The translations under genes were made by a program, and so were the position numbers. From assembly GCA_019914995.1 (NCBI GenBank), contig CM034137.1, positions 1,922,001-1,986,000 on the forward strand: a stretch of 64,000 nt of DNA, read 5' to 3'. The notes under the pieces are model-generated. The model made no database searches. It saw only the letters and a program-made list of their open reading frames with translations, and was not told the DNA's origin. Positions 51,119 through 61,383 of this stretch are shown here, piece after piece (positions within the stretch are counted from its first letter, which is position 1; every line of letters begins with the position of its first letter). This DNA comes from Acanthochlamys bracteata. Taxonomy: Eukaryota; Streptophyta; Magnoliopsida; Pandanales; Velloziaceae.

Positions 51119-52920
51119 ATCATAACTTCTCTTTCAGTGATGAAGCTGCACGTAAGCATACATGGAATACTAAGCAACATAAACAATTGTCAATATTGGG
51201 TTATAAACTTGATTTCAACAAATGCATAGGACACAAAGAAACGACCAAGTACGTAATATCTTTGCGGCTATTTGTAAGTAAATTGCTCACGAAAAGAAAC
51301 CAAATAGAGAATTGGAAATAACCAAAATGACCATTACGATGAAGACAACGGAAAAAATGTAAATGGAAAGTCCACACAGAAAAATCTCTCTAACTCTTAA
51401 ACCCCGCAAAACCCTACAGCCCTAAACCCAGTCATTCCAAGTTCCAAAATCTACGCCAACAAGGAGCAGGAATTTCGGCATCTAAAACGGAACATAGATA
51501 TGAATTTACCGCCAGAACAACTCCAGACCAAGAACAAACACCTAGCAGAAATCCATATAACTCCAATAAAATCAGTGCAAAAAGTAAAAATACTTATAAT
51601 TGCTTTAATAAACTAAACAGAATCTACTAAACTGAAGAAACTAATCGATTACAGCTAGTAATTTGCTCGAATTGCTTTCCTCGTTCGACGAAATGCCACA
51701 GAGAGCAAAGAAAGAGAGAGAACGGAAAAAGTAAAAGAGCGAGAGAAGCACCAGCGAGACGTATGAGTAAGAGAGATAACGGTGAGATAGCGGCGGCGTT
51801 GCGGAGGGAGTCGCGCCGGCCACTGCCCTCTTGCTCGCTTTGTCCTGTCGGCTGTTGCTTCTGGTGCCGGTGGTTTTATTAATGCCAGATAATTTTCTTC
51901 TGGCTTGGGCTAACAAGCGTTTGGTTTAAGTTAGATCAGGTTTGAACCGGACCGCACCGAACCTGGTTATTGACTTATTGTGGAGCTGGAATGGGCTTAG
52001 TTGCCAAAACAAATAGTCCTTCGATAAAAAGCTATCATGCTCAAAATATGGAGGTAATGTGCTATTGATCTATTGCAATATTTGGGCTGCTTTCTAATCT
52101 GGATTCACATATGACAAGACTTGTAGCTGCGCGCAAATGACAAAATTTTAGAAAATGGACCATCTTACAAACGTCCGCGTCCTGCTTCAGCATTGAGCAT
52201 CCATCTAAAATCAACAAATAGGTTCATGGTTTGATACAAGAGAGTGTTTTAAATACATGTAATTAAATTTCTTCAGAATAAAAAGTAAACCATAGAATTT
52301 TTTATAAAATAAGTTAAAAATAGAGTCCAATTTTTATTTTAAAATTATCTTTGAAGTTAGTTGGAAGTAAAACTTTATTTTTATTTTTTGAAATAGGTTA
52401 GAAGTAAAATACAGTAACTTTTAAAATATAATTTTGAATTCAGTTTATATTTAAATATATAAACTATTTGAAACTCTAATTCTGACGAAAGAATCTAAAA
52501 TTTTGGGCATTTAAATTATGCCCTACATTTATCGAAATAATATTTGCGGGATATTGAGTGTTGGGTCGCTAAAAAATTAGATCTCCAAAAAAGATTTTAG
52601 ATGATTTTCAATAAGACTATTATAAATATATATATAATTTATATAAAATTATTTTATAATGTATAATTTATTAGTATTTTTTAAATTTCTACAAATTTTA
52701 TTTCAAAAAATTGTGCATTGCTTTTTTTGAAGTTGAAGAAAAGTTTTTGAAATTGAAAAGCAGTTCTAAACGAAGCCCTGGAGTACTATAGTACAAATAT
52801 ACATACATAGGGCCATACGGCTACTCTCAAGTAGGTGTGTTCTTTTTTTAAAATCCACCATTACTGTCTCTTAAGACCCCATAAGTGACTGTTTCAAGGT
52901 GGCTTCTTAAGTGCTTCTGT
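51119..52920. other. 5' leader and promoter of the SWIM gene, then AT-rich spacer
   Basis: The region 51119-51920 is of higher complexity and probably holds a non-coding 5' exon and promoter of the minus-strand gene. The CT/GA-rich and GC-rich stretch at 51690-51860 would suit a transcription start. The open frame at 51641-51916 is unsupported. From 52000 onward the DNA is AT-rich with no gene. Confidence 0.45.
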
Positions 52921-52931
52921 ACTACTCTAAG

Positions 52932-53462
52932 TAGATATGGCAATATATAATCGGACCCGTAATTGATCCGAAAAAGTTGAATTTGGATCACGCTTTAGTC
53001 AGGTTTGGATCACTTTGGGTCGAACCGAATTGATCAAAAAATTTAAACAAATTTTGATCAAATTCAGGTTGACTAAAAATTTATTTATTTATCTATATAA
53101 TTATTTATATAATATATATTATTTAATAATTAGAATATATTTATAATAGTAATATTAAATATAATTTAATTTATCTATATACATATATTTTCTTAGCTTA
53201 ACCTACTTTAACTAATTTCTTACTTAATTATAAATTTTATTGAAATTAATTTTTTCTTTTATTAGATGTATAATAATTACTAATATATAATATTGTTAGA
53301 AATTAATTTATATAATTTTTATTTTAATAATTTTAATTTTTAAATGAGTCAAACAAAATTTGGTTCGATTATTAGATAGGTTAAATTAGAATTAATAAAT
53401 TTAACCTATTTATTATATAAATCGCTATGAATCTGATACGTGAATCTATTTTGCCATCCCTA
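52932..53462. mobile_element. Relative of the hAT-like MITE
   Basis: Starts TAGATATGGCAAT and ends ATTTTGCCATCCCTA, an inverted repeat similar to the ends of the 36214-37058 element (TAGGGATGACAAT). The interior again has GATCCG, GGTTCGATTATTAGATAGGTT and GAATTGATC-like phrases. I could not find a matching 8 bp target duplication (ACTCTAAG left, GTGCTATT right). Confidence 0.55.
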
Positions 53463-54059
53463 GTGCTATTGGGAGAGCTTATAGGATATGTTTTATTTCA
53501 AAGATATATATCGCATTTTTAATAATCTATATAATGTTTAAAATTTAAACAAAATTTAGAAGTACAAAGAATATATGTTATAAATTTTTTGATGTATAAT
53601 TTTTATTATTTATTAAGTTAAAAGCTAGTCAAAATTGTTTTTAAATAAATTCAAAAAAGATTTCATTCCAAAAAAGTTTTTATAAGTACTTTTAAATATT
53701 TTCTATCTGTATTTAACTTTTTTGTTTTTCTTATAATATATTTAAAACATTTGCAAATATAATAAGTTTTAAAAAATTATATATATATTGATTTATTTGA
53801 ATAAGCTAAAAAAGATAATGTATTCGGTAAGACTCCAAAAAACCTTTTCTTTAAAAATATTTTACTTTAGATAACCGTAAACGACCACTCTAGACGGTCT
53901 TCCACATTCTAAAGTTAATCTCCACTACAACCAGCAACAGCAACAGGCATCACATTTTCGTGGTGTCTTATAACAAATCACAATATCATATTCCAATTTT
54001 ATATGTTCCTTTCCAATAAAAGCTACTCATGAGGAGAAAAGGGTAGCTACTTATTTGTG

Positions 54060-54475
54060 CACATTTTGTTATACAAAGCTATAGTTGTAAAACTAGACCG
54101 GCCAATCTGCGGCTTGGTTAATTGGCCCGAATAATGGCCCGTCCGATCTTATGGGTAGTATTAGACCGTCGGATGGTTTGCTCAAAATTGTTGGTGTTGA
54201 CCGGTTAATATTAATCGATCAATATTGATAGTTGATCTAGTTAATATTAATCGTTGACCAATCAATTTTTAATAATAAAAAAATTTATTATTTATATTTA
54301 TTTTAAAAAAATTTTAAAAATTATTTTTATCTTTAAAAATAATTATTAAAATTTATTTTTTATATAAAATAAAAAAATAAATTGGATAAACGGATCGAAT
54401 CGAATCAAAAAAATAAAATCGGACCGGAACATTCCGGTCCGGATATCAAAACTAACTCGGCCTGGCCTATATATA
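54060..54475. mobile_element. Possible MITE with CCGG-rich ends
   Basis: The left end contains AACTAGACCGGCC. The right end contains CCGGTCCGGATATCAAAACT, whose inverse AGTTTTGATATCCGG is loosely similar. In between are repeated phrases TTAATATTAATCGATC and TTAATATTAATCGTTGACC. The inverted repeat is imperfect, so this is tentative. Confidence 0.35.
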
Positions 54476-54489
54476 TTGAAGAAAAGAAA

Positions 54490-55290
54490 AACTAGAGCTA
54501 GTAATTTAGATTTATAGATCGATTTTGTATTGACAAATTTAATAATCAGATTAAATTAATTCAATCCTAACCTAATTATTTATACGGATCAAAATTATCA
54601 ATCCTAATTTAATATATTTAATAATCGGGTTAAATTCAGATTGATCTATTTAATAATTAAAATTTTTAAGCTTGAGTAAAATTATAAGATCATTTGAAAT
54701 AAATATGCACGATATTTTTGGTAAAAGATATGATGAGCATCCATCAAAATGTATATTCCAAAAAAATTCGATCCTTAGAATGTTCCAAACATAAATTTTT
54801 ATTTTTATTTTTTGAAATTATGTGGTGATATTTGAAATTTTATGATTATAAATATATAGTAATTACTTTCAATAAAAGTTTTGATATATATAATTAGCTA
54901 ATAAAATTTTGATAAAAATTTTTCTATAAAATTTAAATTCGTCTTAAAAAAATACATACATAGTAATATTTATTATAATATTATAAGTCTCATATTGCAC
55001 TATTTTTCTAAAATATAAAGATAAATAATCATTATAAATAAAACATAATTTAATAAAAATTATTATCATCGATATTTTTATTGACAAATTTTTATTATAT
55101 GATAAAAGAAAATTTGTTTTTTCAAAAATAACAATTCGAATTAGTAAATCAATTTCGGATCGATTTATTTAATAATTGAGTTAAATTTCTTCAATATTAA
55201 CACAATTATTATATTTATGCAGATTAAAATTTTTAAACGTAATTTGAATTAAATTGATCAAATTTTGAATTAAATTTTTAGAGTGAATTT
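54490..55290. repeat. Inverted, decayed copy related to the 36 kb hAT-like MITE interior
   Basis: The phrase ATGCACGATATTTTTGGTAA near 54705, followed by ATCAAAATGTAT, is the inverse of the ATACATTTTGACAAG...AAAATATCGTGCAC phrase at about 36780-36830. AATAATCGGGTTAAATTC-type phrases occur around it. Conserved ends are missing. Confidence 0.5.
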
Positions 55291-55299
55291 TATATTATC

Positions 55300-56331
55300 A
55301 CCTCTAAAAAACCAGAGTCCCTGCTAGAGTCCATCCTGCAAGAGTCCACACCGCCTCTACCCTAGCTACCACCCATGAGGCAGCCACGCAACAAGCCAAA
55401 AAACCCAAAAAAACACATTCTTTCATTGATTGAGAATTGATAGGAGAACCTTTCTCCCTCAAGCATAATAACATCTTGTCAACCTCTCTTTTGACAGCTC
55501 CTCTCGTGATCACAATCAACCTACAATTAGGATTTTGTTTACTGAAAATATGAGTTACTAAAAATTAAATTATTAATTATAAATCATATAAAGTAATTAA
55601 TTTTATATCTTTATTTACATAAATTAGATGTAGCTAAAATTGAGTTAGAAATAATTATTAGTAAAAAATGAATTATAAAAAAAACAACTTTAGAGATTCC
55701 GTAGAACTCAAATTTGTCAAGAAAAAACTAAATATAAAATATTTTTATACTTACTTTTTAGTAAAAAATTTCTCCATAATTTTTATTTTAATTCTATTTA
55801 CAATTATATTAAAATTTACTATTAACCTCATTTTGAATAATAAAATAAATATAAAAAGTTAAATTATTTTGAATATTTATATAACTTGTTAGTTTTCGTA
55901 ACGCAATTTCAATAAAAAGTAAACTAGGACTTTTATTCACAAGAAACAAAACAAAAACGTTTTGAGTGCTTCTACACCAGCTTTCATCATCACCATATGT
56001 TATTTGATTTGAAAAATAATAAATAAAATTTCCAGCACGTAGCACGAAGAGAAACAAACATTGTTTAATACCATAAACAACTATCATTATCACATTATAC
56101 AAACATACCTACCCCCTTCATTCACTCTGCTCATACCAACACTATTACTACCTACTTCTAAACTAATCTAATCTTAATTTATGATAATTAATAAAGAGTA
56201 GTACCCTCAAAACATTTGTTCCTACTCCAGCTCAAATCGGAGTACAAAAAATTTTGAATAGCCAGTTCCTGATCACCAATGTGAACAAAAGACAGGCCCC
56301 ACTTTTATCGTGACAGCCGTGGAATAAACTG
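55300..56331. other. Spacer and probable 3' region of the DUF641 gene
   Basis: No family-supported gene. The minus-strand frame at 55304-55519 is short and without recognisable features. The last 300 bases before 56332 are likely 3' UTR of the DUF641 gene. Confidence 0.5.
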
Positions 56332-57756
56332 CTATGATAGGTAGACCTTGCACTGTATTGCCGTCCGGCCAACACGGAAGCCTGGTACAACCGTAAATGC
56401 AACTACAGGCACCGCAGCAATATCGTCTTCCTCTGCTGACGTTACACTCTCCATGAAGACTTCAGAGAAACGGCAGCCTTGTTTAGCTTGAAAGATTGCA
56501 GCTGCCTCCCCTAATTCGTTGTCGTTGAATGCGAAGAAGAGACAGTGAAGAAGCCAGACTCTTCTTGCCATCTCGGCGAATGCCTCGAAGAATTTGGTGT
56601 CGGGAAAACCTGGACCGGAGCTAATGAGGCTGCGCTGTTCAAGTCTCCCATCAAAAAACGCTGCTTCCATTTTCGGATGGACGAGTCCAAGATACTTCGC
56701 ACGGCAAAACGTTGAGCTTCGATCTAGTAGTTCTCGGGGCTTGAGTAGCTTCAGTTCTGAAAACTCCTTGAAGAACCGGCGGTGGTCCCATGAGTGCCTC
56801 TCCGCAAATGCACAAAGACCGTAATCCCGGTGCTGGAAGTTCGAAAATATTTTCTGAACCACTAAAGATTCAAAAGCGAAGGTTAGATGGGCTGGCTTGC
56901 GGAGACGAACACCTGGATGGACGGCAGCCGCAGCTGTCTCGAGATCCCAACGGCAAGACTCCATCTGAGTTATCATTAGCTTAGTGAACGAGCGGATTGA
57001 TTTCACAGTGTAGCGAAGTGTGGTGAGGAAATGTGTCGGGTTGAGTCCAGAAAGGTGAAGGTCGTCGAGGGCAGCGAGGGATCGGCCAGGGTGAAGCTTT
57101 GCCTCCAAGGCACGATTTTGCTTCTCGAGATTCAACAGTTGGGATTGCAGAGTTACGATCTCGGAGTCTTTGGCTTGGAGGTCGATCTCGAGCTTGTGGG
57201 TGGTGATTTGGTAGGTTTTCAAAAGATTCTGTTGCTCTTGGATCTGGGCAGAGAGTGTTGGCTCTGCAGTGACCGGAGGGGTTAACGAACTCAGTTGCTT
57301 CCTGAGGTAAGCGTGCTTGAGCTCAGAGAGACGCTTAAGCTCATAGACGATAACTTGATCGGCCGACTGTATGGTTTCAGGGCAATATGGCGATTGAGCC
57401 ACCTGCAGCTGCGCATACGCCGCCTTGACAGCTGAGACCCCAGCGAAAATGTTGGCTAGCAGGAACTCCATGGCCTCCCTGTTTCGTCCAACGAGTTTCT
57501 GCTGCTGATGCTGCTTGGACTCGGCATCCTGTTTCGGGTCCTCAATGAAACCCGATTTTTCTGATAGAATGGTGGAGAAGCTGCTAAGATCTTTGGCCAG
57601 CTTGAGCTTATGCTCGGTGATATCGTAGTCAGGAGAAACGCCGACGCCAGATACGCCACCATGGCCTGCAGTAGATCGTCGGAAACGGAGGATTCTGGTG
57701 AAGGTCTTTGCAATGGAGCCGACACTAGGTGCTGCTGCTGGCCTCGACGTCTCCAT
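56332..57756 (-). CDS. UNE1: DUF641 family protein, UNE1/GIL1-like
   Basis: A single uninterrupted coding exon of 474 residues (ATG at 57756, stop at 56332). The conserved DUF641 region is at about residues 85-160: MEFLLANIFAGVSAVKAAYA, then QSPYCPETIQSADQVIVYEL and KRLSELKHAYLRK. A coiled coil follows at about 165-220 (QDSEIVTLQSQ-like text, with LNLEKQNRALEAKL). The C-terminal part has WDLETAAAAVHPGVRLRKPA, RHSWDHRRFFKEFSELK and GFRVGRTAIQCKVYLS. Founding members of the family are GIL1, which acts in light-dependent gravitropism, and UNE1, found in a female-gametophyte mutant screen. Biochemical function is unknown. The gene is intronless in its coding part but has a leader intron. The UNE1-like assignment over GIL1 is tentative. 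Confidence 0.88.
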   Translation of the reverse strand: METSRPAAAPSVGSIAKTFTRILRFRRSTAGHGGVSGVGVSPDYDITEHKLKLAKDLSSFSTILSEKSGFIEDPKQDAESKQHQQQKLVGRNREAMEFLLANIFAGVSAVKAAYAQLQVAQSPYCPETIQSADQVIVYELKRLSELKHAYLRKQLSSLTPPVTAEPTLSAQIQEQQNLLKTYQITTHKLEIDLQAKDSEIVTLQSQLLNLEKQNRALEAKLHPGRSLAALDDLHLSGLNPTHFLTTLRYTVKSIRSFTKLMITQMESCRWDLETAAAAVHPGVRLRKPAHLTFAFESLVVQKIFSNFQHRDYGLCAFAERHSWDHRRFFKEFSELKLLKPRELLDRSSTFCRAKYLGLVHPKMEAAFFDGRLEQRSLISSGPGFPDTKFFEAFAEMARRVWLLHCLFFAFNDNELGEAAAIFQAKQGCRFSEVFMESVTSAEEDDIAAVPVVAFTVVPGFRVGRTAIQCKVYLS

Positions 57757-57776
57757 TAGTTCTCTTTAGGATCTCT

Positions 57777-59141
57777 CTGAAATCACAAAGAATAATTCAT
57801 TCAACTTCCAAATAAAAAAGATCTATTCAGTAAGAGAATTTAAAAAGAAATTGAAATAAAAGTTTTAATAATAAACTAAACAAAATGGGTCCCATCAAAA
57901 TGCTCTCCAGTTTTTACATAGTAAAATCAAAGACCAAATTCTTTTTTTTTCCAGCTTTTCTTTTTTGTTCTTAATAAGCAGCAATCGAGGTACACAGTAT
58001 CAACAATCTAACAATTTTCATAGAAAAAAAATCATCACCATATAGAAATTAACACTATTTCTGTTTCGAAAAGGTTATTATTCTAAACTGCTGGCATTGG
58101 ATTCTACTGTAGAAAGAAACATGTCCCACAAAAACAATATTCCCACTCGTTTGTCAATAGTTTATTTCCAAATTTCCAAAGATAGAGAAAACGAAAACCA
58201 AAGATTAGTATTTAATCAAATGGTTTGGTTTCATTCCGTAATATAGAAATGAAGGACTGCGGATTGTCTGGAAGACAACTAAAACTTAAACCTCAACGAA
58301 TAACTGTTCATTCGTAGCTGAGTTGGATAAAGCAATCTTTGTAGTATGATTGTTATACATACACATCAATCAAAAGCTAATTAATTATAAGAAAAAGTGA
58401 TAAAGAGAACATTAGTAAACACAGAATAAGATTTCCTTGTTACTTTGTAGGCCATATATCTCATAGATGCTCTGCAGGACGGTGCAGGGCATTCATTGAA
58501 ACATTCAGTCCCTCTCTCTCCCCTTCTTATTAATGCCCATAAGACTGGTTTCATCAACTCATTCTTCTCACAAAGAAAGATTCAGTAGATCAAAAGGAGG
58601 ATGCAAAGATTTTAGATTTGCTTGCACATGCTGTGATTAGAAATACGGAACTGGAATATGCAGCAGTAGATCAAAATTATGCGTTCAAGAACACGAACAA
58701 ATGCAAAAAAGCTACTATGAATGACTGAATGGGGGTCCATGAACACAGGGCAAGCCTCAATAACTTGCTTTCATGTTATTAACCTGCAGAAGATAAGGAC
58801 ACGTGATAAACGACAGAAAACTTCCCAAAAAGTTTCAGTCTTTGCACCACACTGATTCAAAGCTGCATGAATCAAGAACTCATAACGTTCTAATGACTTG
58901 TTTTACTACTTCTCGAGATAAAGAAGAAGACCGATCTTGATCGATTAACCGTTTCACTTGTTCTCAGAGTATCATTTGGACATAAATCAATCTACACTTG
59001 AATAAAGATTTTTAAAAAAAACATTTCTATCTTATGTCAAAAACAGGTCTGTTGGGAGAAGAACACAAAGGCTAACCAAAAAAAGAAGAAAAAAACGAAC
59101 TCCGAAAAGCTGGAAAGAAAGTAAGAAATGGAGAAACTAAC
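57777..59141 (-). other. Leader (5' UTR) intron of the DUF641 gene
   Basis: The acceptor (TGATTTCAG|AGAGAGATCC) lies 20 bases upstream of the ATG at 57756. A matching donor (GATCAG|GTTAGTTTC) is at 59141, giving a 1,365-base intron. The non-coding first exon would run from 59142 to about 59300. Long leader introns in plants often boost or pattern expression. The assignment rests on splice-site consensus only. Confidence 0.55.
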
Positions 59142-59299
59142 CTGATCACTGGAAGAGAGGGATCTTGAAGAATCAAAACAAGAGAGAACGACAAACTAGC
59201 TAATCGTCTGTAGATTTAAATTCGGAACCATGTCTTCGGAAACTCGAACTTCGAGTTTGAATTGAAGGTCTTCTTTTTGTCAACGGAGAAAACGACTCT

Positions 59300-61383
59300 G
59301 TAAAATTTTCTAGCCTGGTAATTTGGTAAACCTTCTTTAAAAAAAATCTAAAGAAAGACCTGCCTCGAATACATAAATGAGATTTGAATTCACACGCAAA
59401 AGAAGTAAATTAAAAGAAAACAGAAACAGACCTAGGGAAGGAAAGAAACAGACAAGGCGGGAATAGCCAGGAAACAAAAGCACAGTTGTCAGAAGTAACG
59501 CGGCATTAATAATGTTCAATAATTTACGAAACTATACCGCCGTTGATGTTTCGAGAAGCTGTGGTGAAGAAGAATGGTCCGTGTGAGAACTTGAAGAACT
59601 ACATACATAAGGGTATTATAGTCTTTCAATGGGGAGGGTACGATGGGGGATTGGGGATTTCGGGCGTACGTTATTGGGTTTGTTTTCTGTAAAAAACAAC
59701 AAAAATTGTACTGCATTTACTTTTAGGTAGACCGTGAACGTTACTCCAAGGCTATGACCATTGTTCTGATCCTTCCACGTCTCAGGCTATAAGAGAGATT
59801 ATGTTTTTAGAACATTATTTAATGTTTACATTAAAACTATTAATAGATACATGTAGTATTATTTTATGATTATGAATCGGGTTGTGATGTTTCTAACTTC
59901 CTACTTTCTAGCAATTTGGTATCTTAAAAATGAATAAATCAAACATCGTCTGCATCAACTTGTCATATGTCATTACATATATTCTTTTAATAAGCTTTTG
60001 CATGCGTGTAATAAAGCATATATTTCAACCTAGCAAGGTGTAAGAAGATAGAAGATACGGACAGTTGTTTCATAAAAAAGATATAAATAACATGGCACTA
60101 GGTGCAATTTTATTGGCACCAGCACTAAATCATTGTTGTTGTTTTCAATAAATGAGAAAACTTTCCGAAGGACATATGTCTAATGCATATTATTTGGATA
60201 ATATCCATTATCATCTGATTGTTAATCTAGCTTTTATTAGAGCAGGATAAAAGCAGAAAACAACTCATAATAAAAAAGTAATGATAGTAATAATCTGATA
60301 AGGACAAATGCTTAGCTATCCCCGAGCAGATAAAGTTCACAATAGCTTTGGAATTGCTTTAAATAAGTTTTCCATATTATTAGTATATTAACTTAAAAAT
60401 CTTACTTTAAAGGATGTTATTTTTTTCTAACTGGAAAAACACGCTAATACAGCTCTTCAATATGTGCATAGAAAAAGCTCTCAAATTATTTTTTTTCTTT
60501 AAATTAATTTTAAATTCAGAAAAAAAAGATCAGATTGATTGCCGCAAACGAAAACCAATACATAAGAAAGCTAGACAATGCTATGTCGCATGTGGGCCAT
60601 ATCAGAAACAAACCCCTTGGGCCCGTTACTCCTGCGTCTTTCATGCGGGTCCCACATCAGCGAGGTCAGATCATAACTGTAAAAGTTAATGTTCTCGCAC
60701 GTGCTACGCACCTACTGATTCTCTGCTGTAAGCCAACAACAAATCTGATCGACGGATTCTCACCGTTGATGAATGAAAATTACAGTCCTTTGATTGAGTA
60801 AGCTGGGACCCACGTTGGACATGATATAACTTTGACGTGATTGGAGAAGATCTCTCCCGAGGCCGTTCTTCCTGGTCCAGAATATTCAAACCCAATTAAG
60901 TAAGCCCCTGTTTACTCTAAATCACTGCAAAGAGCATAATTTTAATCGCAGTTTTGTCTCTCAAAACCAGTTTTATATGCTCGTTTGTACTTTCAATTTA
61001 ATTATAGTTAAAATTGTTACACGATTTCAGTTTGGCGCAACTCGCAAGTTTCTGATGGCAAGTTTCTTTTCGGAGTTTATTCCACCCAAAAATTCCCAAT
61101 TTATTTTTCACTCCTATATGCTGACAATCCTTATCTGGTTTACAATTTTCCAATTTTCCTTTTTGTTTTTAATTATATTCTTCTTCCTGGTCTTAGCTCA
61201 ACTTGTCTTATGGGTTCTCTATTGCTGCAAGCTCTCTGGTGAAGCGCTAGAATTCTGTATAATATGGACGCAGGCAACTCCCAGAACAGCGCAGAAAGGA
61301 AATTAAATCTTGAGAAACAACATTTTCTTGAAATGCTATTTGTGTACTTCTTAGCAACTCGATTTCTTTTCACGCGGAGCAGG
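59300..61383. other. Intergenic region upstream of the NHL relic
   Basis: No supported gene. The left part is the DUF641 promoter. The stretch 60560-60900 is of higher GC and complexity (GGGCCATATC, GGGCCCGTTACTCCTGCG, GTGCTACGCACC) and may be the old promoter or first exon of the NHL-type gene, but I could not join it in frame. Confidence 0.45.

Noticed and set aside
55304..55519. 71-residue minus-strand frame with a hydrophobic middle
   Set aside because: The surrounding DNA is repeat-like, and there is no family similarity, no promoter and no conserved motif.
57031..57285. Plus-strand 84-residue frame
   Set aside because: Antisense shadow of the DUF641 coiled-coil region.
58316..58345. 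TAGCTGAGTTGG, similar to a tRNA A box
   Set aside because: No B box (GGTTCGAnTCC) at the right distance and no cloverleaf could be drawn.
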